Assembly: GCF_024599795.1 (NCBI RefSeq)
Contig: NZ_CP102246.1
Span: 1,488,001-1,552,000, forward strand
DNA from: Enterobacter cloacae complex sp. R_G8
Lineage (GTDB): Bacteria; Pseudomonadota; Gammaproteobacteria; Enterobacterales; Enterobacteriaceae
Direction: 5' to 3'
DNA: 64,000 bases
Below the pieces are notes generated by a model, which had not been told where the DNA came from, did no database searches, and saw only the letters and a program-made list of their open reading frames with translations. The translations under genes and the position numbers were made by a program. Positions 41,045 through 49,958 of the stretch are shown piece by piece; position 1 is the stretch's first letter, and every line of letters begins with the position of its first letter.

Positions 41045-41073
41045 AAGCCGACTTTGAGAGTCGGCTTTTTTTT
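41045..41073 (+). terminator. Intercistronic terminator between upp and uraA
   Basis: AAGCCGACT pairs perfectly with AGTCGGCTT around TTGAG and is followed by a run of T. It lies in the upp-uraA gap and would lower uraA expression relative to upp if read-through occurs. Confidence 0.85.
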
Positions 41074-41114
41074 GAATAAAACACACATAACTAACCATCT
41101 CAGAGGAAAACACT

Positions 41115-42404
41115 ATGACGCGCCGTGCTATCGGGGTGAGTGAAAGACCGCCGCTTTTACAGACTATCCCGCTTAGTTTGCAGCACCTGTTCGCTATGTT
41201 TGGCGCAACCGTGCTGGTGCCAATCCTGTTTCACATTAACCCGGCTACCGTGTTGCTGTTCAATGGTATCGGGACGCTGCTGTACCTCTTTATCTGTAAA
41301 GGCAAAATCCCGGCGTATCTGGGGTCGAGCTTTGCTTTTATCTCGCCGGTGTTGCTGCTGCTACCCCTGGGGTATGAAGTGGCGCTGGGCGGCTTTATCA
41401 TGTGCGGCGTGCTGTTCTGCCTGGTCTCTTTCATTGTGAAGAAGGCCGGTACCGGCTGGCTGGACGTGATGTTCCCACCTGCGGCGATGGGGGCCATCGT
41501 TGCCGTCATCGGTCTGGAGCTGGCAGGCGTGGCGGCGAATATGGCTGGTCTGCTGCCTGCTGATGGGCAGTCGCCGGACTCCAAAACCATCATCATCTCA
41601 CTGGTGACGCTGGGCGTGACGGTATTTGGCTCCGTGCTGTTCCGCGGTTTTATGGCGATTATCCCGATCCTGATCGGCGTGCTGGCGGGTTATGCACTCT
41701 CCTTCGTGATGGGCGTTGTCGATACCACCCCAATCGCTCAGGCGCACTGGTTTGCCCTGCCAACCTTCTATACGCCACGCTTTGAATGGTTTGCCATCTT
41801 CACTATTCTGCCTGCCGCGCTGGTGGTTATCGCTGAACACGTTGGCCACCTTGTGGTGACGGCGAACATCGTCAAACGTGACCTGATCCGCGACCCGGGT
41901 CTGCACCGCTCGATGTTTGCAAACGGCTTCTCGACGATCATCTCCGGTTTCTTTGGCTCAACGCCAAACACCACTTACGGTGAGAATATTGGCGTCATGG
42001 CGATCACCCGCGTTTACAGTACCTGGGTTATCGGCGGCGCGGCCATCATCGCAATCCTGCTCTCCTGCGTGGGTAAACTGGCAGCAGCGATCCAGATCAT
42101 CCCGGTTCCGGTGATGGGCGGCGTGTCTCTGCTGCTGTACGGCGTAATTGGCGCATCCGGTATTCGCGTGCTGATTGAGTCCAAAGTGGACTACAGCAAA
42201 GCGCAGAACCTGATCCTGACTTCCGTTATCCTGATCATCGGTGTGAGCGGCGCGAAGGTTCACATCGGCGCGGCCGAGCTGAAAGGCATGGCGCTGGCGA
42301 CCATCGTTGGTGTGGGCCTGAGCCTGATTTTCAAGCTGATTTCCGTGATCCGTCCGGAAGAGGTGGTACTGGACGCCGACGAAAGCGAAAAAGCGTCACA
42401 CTGA
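41115..42404 (+). CDS. uraA: UraA, uracil:proton symporter
   Basis: A 429-residue nucleobase-ascorbate transporter family protein with about 14 membrane segments. Family features include 'QHLFAMFGATVLVPIL' near the start, 'AEHVGHLVVT' with the proton-linked Glu and His, and 'NTTYGENIGVMAITRVYS', the NCS2 signature. It imports uracil, the substrate of Upp encoded just upstream. An AGAGGAAAA ribosome-binding site precedes the ATG. Confidence 0.97.
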   Translation: MTRRAIGVSERPPLLQTIPLSLQHLFAMFGATVLVPILFHINPATVLLFNGIGTLLYLFICKGKIPAYLGSSFAFISPVLLLLPLGYEVALGGFIMCGVLFCLVSFIVKKAGTGWLDVMFPPAAMGAIVAVIGLELAGVAANMAGLLPADGQSPDSKTIIISLVTLGVTVFGSVLFRGFMAIIPILIGVLAGYALSFVMGVVDTTPIAQAHWFALPTFYTPRFEWFAIFTILPAALVVIAEHVGHLVVTANIVKRDLIRDPGLHRSMFANGFSTIISGFFGSTPNTTYGENIGVMAITRVYSTWVIGGAAIIAILLSCVGKLAAAIQIIPVPVMGGVSLLLYGVIGASGIRVLIESKVDYSKAQNLILTSVILIIGVSGAKVHIGAAELKGMALATIVGVGLSLIFKLISVIRPEEVVLDADESEKASH

Positions 42405-42498
42405 TCGTAAAGCCGGGTGAGGGATCGCCCGGTTCTCTCCTGGCAGGTTCCGTGCTAAACTCCGTTCCGATTTTATGTAAGATCTGGTTGAGGTACTT

Positions 42499-43200
42499 CT
42501 GAACGGACCGGCACAGCTCTCTCTGCCACTCTATCTCCCTGACGACGAAACTTTCGCGAGTTTCTGGCCGGGTGATAACCCCTCTTTACTGGCTGCACTC
42601 CAGAATGTGCTGCGCCAGGATCACAGCGGATACATCTATATCTGGTCACGCGAAGGCGCGGGGCGCAGTCACCTGTTGCATGCCGCCTGTGCGGAGCTTT
42701 CTGCGCGGGGGGATGCGGTAGGCTATGTACCGCTGGATAAACGTACCTGGTTTGTGCCTGACGTGCTGGAGGGAATGGAACATCTCTCCCTGGTCTGCAT
42801 CGATAATATCGAATGCGTGGCGGGGGATGAGCCATGGGAAATGGCGATCTTTAACCTCTATAACCGTATCCTGGAATCGGGCAAAACCCGGCTGCTGATC
42901 ACCGGCGATCGTCCGCCGCGCCAGCTTAATCTGGGGCTGCCGGATCTTGCTTCCCGTCTCGACTGGGGGCAAATTTACAAGCTGCAGCCGCTGTCAGATG
43001 AAGACAAACTCCAGGCGTTGCAGTTGCGCGCCAGACTGCGCGGATTTGAACTGCCGGAAGACGTGGGGCGTTTCCTGCTCAAGCGTCTGGATCGGGAGAT
43101 GCGCACGCTGTTTGACACGCTCGATCAGCTCGATCGCGCCTCCATTACTGCCCAGCGTAAGCTCACCATTCCGTTTGTGAAAGATATTCTGAAGCTTTGA
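42499..43200 (+). CDS. hda: Hda, DnaA inactivator, initiated at CTG
   Basis: Hda with the beta clamp stimulates ATP hydrolysis by DnaA (RIDA), preventing over-initiation of replication. Read from the CTG at 42499 the protein is 233 residues, exactly the E. coli length, and starts with the clamp-binding motif 'QLSLPL'. No ATG or GTG upstream of the motif fits; the first in-frame GTG (42607) would remove it. The AAA+ part has Walker A-like 'GREGAGRSH', sensor and Box VII-like segments. A TTGAGGT ribosome-binding site precedes the CTG. E. coli hda also uses CTG. Confidence 0.93.
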   Translation: MNGPAQLSLPLYLPDDETFASFWPGDNPSLLAALQNVLRQDHSGYIYIWSREGAGRSHLLHAACAELSARGDAVGYVPLDKRTWFVPDVLEGMEHLSLVCIDNIECVAGDEPWEMAIFNLYNRILESGKTRLLITGDRPPRQLNLGLPDLASRLDWGQIYKLQPLSDEDKLQALQLRARLRGFELPEDVGRFLLKRLDREMRTLFDTLDQLDRASITAQRKLTIPFVKDILKL

Positions 43201-43208
43201 GGTTGTTT

Positions 43209-43234
43209 GCCCGGTGGCGCAGCCGCCACCCGGC
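43209..43234. repeat. REP-like palindrome, family B
   Basis: GCCCGGTGGCG-CAGC-CGCCACCCGGC is a compact hairpin lying between the convergent hda and M17 aminopeptidase stop codons. It may act as a boundary or transcription end for both. Confidence 0.78.
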
Positions 43235-44655
43235 TAGAGATCTCCCATCAAGTGCTCCACCAGCAGCGGAATCGGCCTCCCTGAGGCCACGCTTCTGCCA
43301 CCCTCACGCCACAGCGCTGTACCGCTAATGTCCAGATGCGCCCACGGGATTGTCGGCGGGCAGAAGTGATGCAGCAGCCACGCTGCCGAGGCGCTGATTG
43401 CCGCATTGTTGGGCGGCGTATTGCAGAGATCGGCGATGGCGCTGTCAGTCTGCTTTTTCAGCCGCGCATTCAGCGGCAGGGACCATACTTCATCTCCACT
43501 CTGTTTTCCTGCCTGCGTCAGCGCCTGGCGCAGCGGTTCATCCTGGGTCATCAACCCGCTCAGTTCATATCCCAGCGCTTTGACCACCGCACCCGTCAGC
43601 GTTGCCATATCGATAATATAGCGCGCCTGCGGATGGCGCTGGCTGGCCCAGGCGATAGCGTCTGCCAGCACCAGCCGGCCTTCTGCATCGGTATTGTTGA
43701 TTTCAACCGTGGTGCCGTTGCAGGCTCTGGCTACCGTGCCAGGCTGCATGGCGTCCGGGCCGATGGCGTTTTCTGCCAGCGCCAGCACGCCCATGAGGCG
43801 CACGGGGAGCGCCAGCTCTGCAACGGTCAGCATCAGCCCCAGCACATTCGCCGCGCCGCACATGTCATATTTCATGGTGTACATGCCCGCGCCGTCTTTG
43901 AGCCACAGGCCGCCGGTATCGAAGGTAATGCCTTTACCTACATAGCAGCGCACCGGGCCGTCAGAAACACCGTCATAGTGAATAGCCAGCAGTCGTGGCG
44001 GGCAGGAGGCGCCTTTGCCAACGGCGTGAAGCAGCCCCAGACCCTGTTCAACGATCTGCTTGTCATCCAGCACGTCACAGCGCAGGGCAGGGAAAGCCGC
44101 GCACAGCGTCTGCGCCTCCTGCACCATAAACTGCGGCGTGCAGCGGTCGGAGGGGATATCGGCCAGACGGCGTGCGGCGACCATTCCACGGCTAATGGCG
44201 AGCTGCTGGCGGAAGATAACGTCCAGCCGCGCCTGCTGTTCTGGCAGGCAGAGGGCGGTAACGTGCTCAACGCGCAAAGTGACATCGTCCGCTTTCTTCA
44301 GCTGCAGATCGCTAAGCCTGTGCGACTGATTAAAAAGAAAACGCAGGAGCTGTTGCAGCACAACGTCGTCAATGTGGGTGACATCCAGCACTACGTCGGT
44401 GCTGACGGGCGTCGCCAGCAGCGGGCGGAGGGCGGTGAGTAATCCTTCAGTCAGCCCGTCATGCCAGAGTGCATCCGGCACCAGGGTGATGCGTGCAAAG
44501 GGCGCACAGCCAAATCGGGTGTCGGCAACGGCGTCCTGTCCGCGCATTTCCGCAATCAGCGGAGTGTCCGGCAGCAGCGGGCACGCGCTGCGGGCGATGA
44601 GATGGCTGTGTGGAGTTGCCTCTGAAAGGTCCGTTATTAGCTGATACGTCATCAT
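43234..44655 (-). CDS. M17 leucyl aminopeptidase family protein
   Basis: A 473-residue M17 aminopeptidase. The two-zinc site is complete: Lys241 and Asp246 in 'GKGITFDTGG', Asp264 in 'MKYDMCGAAN', and Asp323/Glu325 in the signature 'NTDAEGRL'. The catalytic Lys253 and Arg327 are also present. It differs from housekeeping PepA and PepB in its divergent N-terminal domain. It is the last gene of the operon with PTS EIIC and glycosylasparaginase, starting 2 bases after the upstream stop with a GGAGTA ribosome-binding site. A role in trimming peptides linked to the imported substrate is inferred. Confidence 0.9.
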   Translation of the reverse strand: MMTYQLITDLSEATPHSHLIARSACPLLPDTPLIAEMRGQDAVADTRFGCAPFARITLVPDALWHDGLTEGLLTALRPLLATPVSTDVVLDVTHIDDVVLQQLLRFLFNQSHRLSDLQLKKADDVTLRVEHVTALCLPEQQARLDVIFRQQLAISRGMVAARRLADIPSDRCTPQFMVQEAQTLCAAFPALRCDVLDDKQIVEQGLGLLHAVGKGASCPPRLLAIHYDGVSDGPVRCYVGKGITFDTGGLWLKDGAGMYTMKYDMCGAANVLGLMLTVAELALPVRLMGVLALAENAIGPDAMQPGTVARACNGTTVEINNTDAEGRLVLADAIAWASQRHPQARYIIDMATLTGAVVKALGYELSGLMTQDEPLRQALTQAGKQSGDEVWSLPLNARLKKQTDSAIADLCNTPPNNAAISASAAWLLHHFCPPTIPWAHLDISGTALWREGGRSVASGRPIPLLVEHLMGDL

Positions 44656-44657
44656 TA

Positions 44658-45611
44658 TTACTCCTCAATCGGGGCGCGGATCCGTGCGGCATAGGCCTGC
44701 ATCCATTCATCATCCACCGCCTGATAGTGCGTTTTTTCCCGCAGGCGTTCGGCGCGAAACACGGTCAGCGGCTGGCGCGCGGTCGCCACCACAAACGAGA
44801 ATGTTTTGATGTTGGTGGCGGCGCCAAATTCACCTTTGTTATTCATGCATACCACGGAGAGATCGCCCGCGCGGCCAAAACGCGACATCAGCTTGTCTTC
44901 CAGCTCGAACACCACGGAATCTGCCGCCTGCTGCGGAGACATCCCCTGCGCCATGCGGCGAACAATTTCGTAGCTGGTGCAGCCTTTCATCAGATCTTCG
45001 CCCACGCCCGTGGCGGTGGCGGCGCCAGTTTCACTGTCGCAGTAGAAGCCGGAGCCGATGATCGGTGAATCGCCAAGGCGGCCGCGCTTTTTCATAAACA
45101 GGCCGCTGGTGGAGGTGGCCACGCTCATGGATCCCTGTTTGTCGAGACCGATAATCCCGACGGTGTCATGACCATCGTAGGGGCTTAAGCCTTTATCCAG
45201 CGTCTCCCGGCAGCGCTTGCGGTAGTGCTGCATGGCCCGGTCGGTGAGCATCGTTTTGTCGGCAAAACCCTGGCTCAATGCCCACTCCCGCGCGCCCTGG
45301 CCGACCAGCAGGCTGTTATAGCGCTGGCGGCTTAACGCCTGCGCCACGCGCACCGGGTTGGCGATATCCACCAGATTTCCCACGGCGCCAAAGGCCAGCG
45401 TGTCGCCATCCATGTAGGCGGCGTCCAGTTCCACCTCGCCATTTTCGGTTGGTAGCCCGCCGTAGCCGACCGATTTATAGAACGGAAAGTCCTCGACGGC
45501 GGCAACGGCATCCACGACCGCGGCAGCCACCGGTTTTCCTGCTGCCAGCGCAGAGGCCGACTCGGTGACGCCTTCAAGCGCCATTCGCCAGGTGGCGATA
45601 ATTCCCCACAT
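44658..45611 (-). CDS. Glycosylasparaginase/isoaspartyl-peptidase-family Ntn hydrolase
   Basis: A 317-residue Ntn hydrolase of the asparaginase_2 family. The autocleavage site and nucleophile are Thr150 in 'YDGHDTVGIIGLD', so alpha and beta chains of about 149 and 168 residues are expected. Substrate-binding 'GRLGDSPIIGSGFYCD' and 'ATATGVGEDLMK' are present. The HDTVG nucleophile context is that of N4-(beta-N-acetylglucosaminyl)-L-asparaginase rather than plant-type asparaginase. It has no signal peptide, unlike secreted relatives. The gene lies 3 bases after the PTS EIIC gene, so the substrate is probably imported. Confidence in the family is high, in the exact substrate moderate. Confidence 0.88.
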   Translation of the reverse strand: MWGIIATWRMALEGVTESASALAAGKPVAAAVVDAVAAVEDFPFYKSVGYGGLPTENGEVELDAAYMDGDTLAFGAVGNLVDIANPVRVAQALSRQRYNSLLVGQGAREWALSQGFADKTMLTDRAMQHYRKRCRETLDKGLSPYDGHDTVGIIGLDKQGSMSVATSTSGLFMKKRGRLGDSPIIGSGFYCDSETGAATATGVGEDLMKGCTSYEIVRRMAQGMSPQQAADSVVFELEDKLMSRFGRAGDLSVVCMNNKGEFGAATNIKTFSFVVATARQPLTVFRAERLREKTHYQAVDDEWMQAYAARIRAPIEE

Positions 45612-45614
45612 GCT

Positions 45615-46934
45615 TTACTCCTGTTTTGCAAGGGTGGTGTCGGTTTGCGTCACGGTGGCAATCTCCGCGGTGCGGTACTGTTTATCCACGATACGCATGA
45701 AAGGCAGATACAGCATGGCGCCAATCAGCAGGTTGATAAGCTGCATGATGCTGCCGCTGAGATGCCCGGTGACGATAAAACCGCTGATAACAGGCGGCAG
45801 CGTCCAGGGGATAAACACCCCGGTGGTGACGGCGACCGCACCAATTTTCATTGCCACGTACTGCACGGTGACCAGCACCAGCGGCACCAGATTGAACGGA
45901 ATGAGCATGATCGGGTTCATGATCACCGGCAGGCCGAACAGAATAGGCTCGTTGATGTTAAACACCGAGGCTCCCGCGCCCAGGCGTGCCACTTCGCGCA
46001 TGTTTTTACTGCGGGTGAAAATCAGCATCGCAATCACCAGCGACAGCGTGGCCCCTGCGCCGCCCATCCAGATCATGTCAAAAAACTGTTCGGTGATAAT
46101 GTGCGGCGGCGTGGCGCCGGCCTGAATAGCGGCGATGTTATCGGTCTGGTTCTCCATCCACAGCGGGCGAATAATGCCGTTGATCATCGAACCGGAGTTA
46201 ATGCCCACAGACCACAGAATGGTGATGCTGAATACGGTCATCAGCGCGCCAAAATAGGAGGTACCGTAGTGGCGAACCGGGGTTGCCACCACCTCGTAAA
46301 TAAACTGGTGGATGGTGTTGTAATGGGTGTTTTCAAAGCCGATGCGGATAACCAGCACCAGGATCATCACCAGCAGGGCAGGGATCAGCGCCGCGAACGA
46401 CTCCTGCACCGCAGGCGGTACGCCATCCGGCATTCTGATAACCAGTTTTTTGCGCTTCAGCCAGCAGAACAGCTCCGTCCACAGCAGAGAACCAATCATC
46501 GCCACAAACAGACCCTTACTGCCAATCCACTCTACCGGCATGACGGTGATGCCGCCATTTTCTGCCACTTTGATAAAAGGAGTCAGGATCAGAAAGGCGA
46601 CCAGCGCCAGGATGCCGCAGGAGATACGGTCTTCGCCATAGTGTTCAGCCAGGCGGTAGGCGACCAGGAAGCTGATAAACAACGACATGGTCGAGAACAC
46701 CGCGTTGAACGGGATTTCGATAATCGCACTCCAGCTTTCCCCAAACGCCTGAGACATAAACTGCTGATAGGTTTGATTGGGGAAGGAGGAGATCACCAGC
46801 AGGATGGAGCCAACGATGATAAACGGCATGAATGAAACGTAGGCACCGCGAATGGCACCAAGATGACGCTGCTGGGCCGTTTTGGCCGCCAGCGGCATTA
46901 GTTTTGCTTCAAGAAATCCCAGAACATTGTTCAT
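45615..46934 (-). CDS. PTS EIIC component, lactose/cellobiose (CelB) type
   Basis: A 439-residue membrane protein of the PTS EIIC lactose/cellobiose family, with about 10 helices, 'FMPFIIVGSILLVISSFP' in helix 1, and the family segment 'VFNINEPILFGLPVIMNPIMLIPF' containing the sugar-binding Asn-Glu. No EIIA or EIIB gene is next to it, so it must borrow these from another locus. It is first in an operon with the glycosylasparaginase and M17 genes, which hints at a glycosyl-amino-acid substrate. A candidate CRP site lies upstream. Confidence 0.92.
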   Translation of the reverse strand: MNNVLGFLEAKLMPLAAKTAQQRHLGAIRGAYVSFMPFIIVGSILLVISSFPNQTYQQFMSQAFGESWSAIIEIPFNAVFSTMSLFISFLVAYRLAEHYGEDRISCGILALVAFLILTPFIKVAENGGITVMPVEWIGSKGLFVAMIGSLLWTELFCWLKRKKLVIRMPDGVPPAVQESFAALIPALLVMILVLVIRIGFENTHYNTIHQFIYEVVATPVRHYGTSYFGALMTVFSITILWSVGINSGSMINGIIRPLWMENQTDNIAAIQAGATPPHIITEQFFDMIWMGGAGATLSLVIAMLIFTRSKNMREVARLGAGASVFNINEPILFGLPVIMNPIMLIPFNLVPLVLVTVQYVAMKIGAVAVTTGVFIPWTLPPVISGFIVTGHLSGSIMQLINLLIGAMLYLPFMRIVDKQYRTAEIATVTQTDTTLAKQE

Positions 46935-47010
46935 TGTGAACTCCGTACAAGATTGAGAGGTGTTGTTTGTGTTATCTGTGGGGATTATCAGTGAAGCGCG
47001 GCGAGCGAAA

Positions 47011-47026
47011 GGTGAAATCGGTCACA
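47011..47026. promoter_or_regulatory. Candidate CRP site in the PTS/regulator divergent region
   Basis: GGTGAAATCGGTCACA matches TGTGA-N6-TCACA at nine of ten positions. It lies about 77 bp upstream of the EIIC start, midway in the 147-bp divergent gap, a normal position for CRP activation of a PTS operon. Confidence 0.55.
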
Positions 47027-47048
47027 AAGCAATCGCTGATGCATGATA

Positions 47049-47062
47049 AATCTCATAAGATT
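47049..47062. promoter_or_regulatory. Small perfect dyad upstream of the transposase-like regulator
   Basis: AATCT-CATA-AGATT is a perfect inverted repeat 20 bp before the regulator start codon. It could be an autoregulatory operator; there is no other support. Confidence 0.3.
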
Positions 47063-47081
47063 AGTTTCAGGAATTGTTGCG

Positions 47082-47906
47082 ATGGAAATCAAACTGCACG
47101 CCAATGCGACCACGACGCCGCGCATCCGCCGCTATCTTCAACAGTCGGATAAGAGCGACAGAGAGCTGGCCGTCGAGCTGGGCATTTCAGTCACTACCGT
47201 CAGACGCTGGCGTAATCGAGACCAGGTGTCGGATAACCATACGACGCCGAAAGTGATACACAAAGCGATGAGACAAGAGCAGATTGCGCTGGTGAATGCC
47301 CTGCGTGATATCCTGGGGGCACCGCTGGATGAACTGCTGTTGATGGTCAACGACGTACTCGGAATCGCCGTATCCCGCGCTACCCTGAACCGCTATCTCA
47401 AACCGGCCGCAGCAAAGCAAAAAGGGGCCCCCTTGCAGGGAAAAAAGGCGCTGAAAGCGGGCATCAGGCCACATATGCTGGAACTTCATCATTTGCCGTT
47501 GTCGCTGCATATGGACGACGGTGGAGAGCAACATCTGCTGTGGGCGCGAGAGCCGGTGAGCGGCTGGTGCTATGCCAGGCTTTATGCGGGACTGTCGCCT
47601 CAACGACTGAATACCTGGACGCAGGAGGTGCTGGCGGCATGTCCGGCTGCTATACAATCTATTGAGACTTTTGGTTTTGAGGCGATGCTGGCTGTTAACG
47701 ACATTACGGTGAAGGCACATCAACGTACCTGCAGTGCACTTCAGGTGATGGTGCCCTTACGCGATATTATTCCGCGAGTGAATGTTGAACCGCCGGGTGT
47801 GTTATTGATGACCTTGTGCGAGTTTTACAACCGGGGTAAGGCGCAGAAAAAGCTGGGGGAAAGTACGCCGCAGGCCTTTCTGGAAGGGCTGCGGCGCGAG
47901 GTTTAA
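47082..47906 (+). CDS. IS481-transposase-like helix-turn-helix protein, probably domesticated regulator
   Basis: A 274-residue protein built like a short IS481-family transposase. Residues 10-52 form the helix-turn-helix ('RELAVELGISVTTVRRWRNRDQVSDN'), followed by 'PLDELLLMVNDVLGIAVSRATLNRYL', which matches the linker of such transposases. The retroviral-integrase-like core is shortened. An Asp remains at 145 ('LHMDD'), but the 'TDNG' Asp is replaced by 'IETFG' near 195, and the Glu region is missing. The C-terminal 'EFYNRGKAQKKLGESTPQAFL' keeps the 'YN...LG..TP' transposase tail. It is divergent from the PTS operon, so a regulatory role is likely. No IS ends were seen. Confidence 0.72.
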   Translation: MEIKLHANATTTPRIRRYLQQSDKSDRELAVELGISVTTVRRWRNRDQVSDNHTTPKVIHKAMRQEQIALVNALRDILGAPLDELLLMVNDVLGIAVSRATLNRYLKPAAAKQKGAPLQGKKALKAGIRPHMLELHHLPLSLHMDDGGEQHLLWAREPVSGWCYARLYAGLSPQRLNTWTQEVLAACPAAIQSIETFGFEAMLAVNDITVKAHQRTCSALQVMVPLRDIIPRVNVEPPGVLLMTLCEFYNRGKAQKKLGESTPQAFLEGLRREV

Positions 47907-48259
47907 AGAATGTCGAGCACCTCTTCCGGTGGGCGTCCAATGCGCGCCTTGCCGTTTGCCACCACAATCGGGCGTTCAATCAGCTTCGGATTATCAACCA
48001 TCGCCTGCACGAGCTCAGCTTCAGTGAGACGCGTGTCGTCCAGGTTAAGTGACTTATACAGATCCTCTTTCTGGCGCATCAACTCCCGTGCACTGCCCAT
48101 GCCCAGCATATGCAGGAGCTGGCGGATCGTCTGCGCGTCAGGCGGTGTCTCCAGATACAGCACCACCTCAGGCTCTACGCCGTTGGATTTCAGCAGGCTG
48201 AGGGTGTCGCGGCTCTTGGAGCAGCGAGGGTTATGGTAGATTTTTACCGCGTCAGTCAT
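47903..48259 (-). CDS. yfgD: YfgD, ArsC-family arsenate-reductase-like protein
   Basis: A 118-residue thioredoxin-fold protein of the ArsC family with the active-site Cys in 'YHNPRCSKSRDTL' (Cys13) and the Arg-containing 'IERPIVVANGKARIGRPPE'. It closely matches E. coli YfgD, which precedes hda in that genome. Whether it reduces arsenate is not established; there is no arsR or arsB nearby. Its stop overlaps the stop of the convergent transposase-like gene by four bases. The bepA stop codon lies 14 bases upstream of its ATG on the same strand. Confidence 0.95.
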   Translation of the reverse strand: MTDAVKIYHNPRCSKSRDTLSLLKSNGVEPEVVLYLETPPDAQTIRQLLHMLGMGSARELMRQKEDLYKSLNLDDTRLTEAELVQAMVDNPKLIERPIVVANGKARIGRPPEEVLDIL

Positions 48260-48273
48260 ATTTTCTTCCTTTT

Positions 48274-49737
48274 TTACATCTTTTCGTACGGCTTGAAGCG
48301 CTGCTGTAGTGCGCGCAGCTGATCGATACGCGCATCGTAACGGGCCTGTTGCAGGCTGCCTAGTTTGACCTGCGAACTGGCGCTGCTGAGCATCGAAATG
48401 GCCTGATCCAGACGCCCTACCAGGGCAAAACCTTCGGCGCGTGCCGCCAGCTCCTGATCGCGGTTACCCAGCTGGGCTTCTGCCTGTGCGAGCAGATCCC
48501 AGCCGTTTTGATCGTCTTTATTGTCGAAGGTGTAGCGGTTCAGAATGGTGGCCGCTTCACCCGGCTGGCCGCCCTGCAGATAAGCGTTTGCCAGGTTAAG
48601 CTGCAGCACCGGGTTGGTCCGCTCCTCTTTGGCACCTTTCAGGCGGTTAATCGCATCGGCAGGTCTCTTCTGCCCCAGATCGATATCGGTCGACAGATCG
48701 AGATACCACGGGTTATTCGGGTCGGCGGCCAGCAGCGGTTGCAGGGCTTTGCGCGCCTCGTCGTATTTGCTGGCTTCCATCGCCTGCAGCGCACGGCCGT
48801 ATTGCGCCGCGTTCTTCTCGCGCACGTTGCCTTTTGCCAGGGCATCCAGCAGGTCGCTGGTGAGCTGGTTACGCCCGGAATTGTACATGCCCAGCGTTCT
48901 CACTTTCGCCATGTAGAAATCCTGTGAGGATTGCACCACCACCGGACGCATCTGATTAGCACGGTTACGCGCATCCGACAGACGGCTTTCCGGTAACGGG
49001 TGTGTGAGCAGGATTTCGGGTGGACGTGACGAGTAGCGTGCCTGATCGAGCAGTTTTTCCAGGAAGCTTGGCATGGCCTGCGGGTCAAAGCCCGAGCGCT
49101 GCAGTACCTGGATGCCAATGCGGTCCGCTTCCTGTTCGTTTTGCTGGGTAAAACTGATCATCCCCTGGCGCGTGCCTGCCAGCGTGCCGGTTAATGCAGC
49201 CATCCCGGCCTGCGGGCTGGCCATCGCCAGCAGAATAGAGCCCAGCGCCCCCACCCAGGTCAGGGGCGCGTTGCGTTTCTGGTCTTCCATCGCACGGGCC
49301 AGATGGCGCTGGGTCACGTGGGAAATTTCGTGCGCCATCACTGACGCCAGCTGGCTTTCGTTATCGGAGTAACGGAATAACGCCGAATGCAGCACCACGT
49401 TACCGCCAAAGAAGGCGAAGGCGTTGATTTCGTCGTTATTGATTAAATAGAAGTGGAAGGGGGTTTTTACCGAGTTGGCGTGCGAGACCAGGCGCATCCC
49501 GAGACCATTAATGTACTGCACCAGCAATGGGTCATTGATCAGCGGAGCACTGCCGCGCAGCTGGCGAACGTAGTAATCACCCATCTGCATCTCCTGACCA
49601 ATGGAGAGCGTGCTTCCTGCTGTGGTGCCCATGTCCGGCAATGAATCGGACGAGTCAGCGAAAGCTGGCAACACCTGACCGACCGTTACGGCGGCAATCA
49701 GTGTCGCGACCACTGTTTTTTTCAACTGCCTGAACAT
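48274..49737 (-). CDS. bepA: BepA (YfgC), periplasmic metalloprotease/chaperone of outer-membrane assembly
   Basis: BepA degrades or helps mature stalled outer-membrane proteins such as LptD. The 487-residue protein has a signal peptide (cleavage after 'VLPAFA'), an M48 peptidase domain with HExxH as '[11 protein letters not shown]' and the third ligand in 'NEQEADRIG', and four or so C-terminal TPR repeats (about residues 310-480). The ATG at 49737 gives the E. coli length and signal peptide; a further 48 in-frame residues upstream lack homology. Confidence 0.97.
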   Translation of the reverse strand: MFRQLKKTVVATLIAAVTVGQVLPAFADSSDSLPDMGTTAGSTLSIGQEMQMGDYYVRQLRGSAPLINDPLLVQYINGLGMRLVSHANSVKTPFHFYLINNDEINAFAFFGGNVVLHSALFRYSDNESQLASVMAHEISHVTQRHLARAMEDQKRNAPLTWVGALGSILLAMASPQAGMAALTGTLAGTRQGMISFTQQNEQEADRIGIQVLQRSGFDPQAMPSFLEKLLDQARYSSRPPEILLTHPLPESRLSDARNRANQMRPVVVQSSQDFYMAKVRTLGMYNSGRNQLTSDLLDALAKGNVREKNAAQYGRALQAMEASKYDEARKALQPLLAADPNNPWYLDLSTDIDLGQKRPADAINRLKGAKEERTNPVLQLNLANAYLQGGQPGEAATILNRYTFDNKDDQNGWDLLAQAEAQLGNRDQELAARAEGFALVGRLDQAISMLSSASSQVKLGSLQQARYDARIDQLRALQQRFKPYEKM

Positions 49738-49958
49738 AACCACTGTCCTGTATTTTGGATGTGCTAATTTGACCGATGAACCCGCATATCGTTCATCTCC
49801 ACTGCCCTGCGAGTGTAGCCGTGTTACGGCATGAAGAAAATCCCATTCATCAGGCTTTTGCGGATTGTGACAGGGATACAAAAAGCGAAAGTCTTTTTTG
49901 TGACAGTTCGATACAATTCACATTCTGACTCCCGTCATTCGATTCAGGGAAGGGTTGT

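Noticed and set aside
45645..46835. 396-codon open frame antisense to the PTS EIIC gene
   Set aside because: It has extreme His, Arg and Gln content and no domains; it is a mirror of the membrane-protein codons. The same applies to 38749-39948 (antisense to GH1), 4072-5127 (antisense to POT) and 22650-24029 (antisense to iolC).
47082..47906. Active insertion sequence
   Set aside because: The DDE core is degenerate, and no terminal inverted repeats or target duplications were found around the gene, so I treat it as a domesticated gene and not as a mobile element.
49738..49881. 48-residue N-terminal extension of BepA
   Set aside because: The signal peptide begins at 49737, and the extension would bury it and lacks homology.
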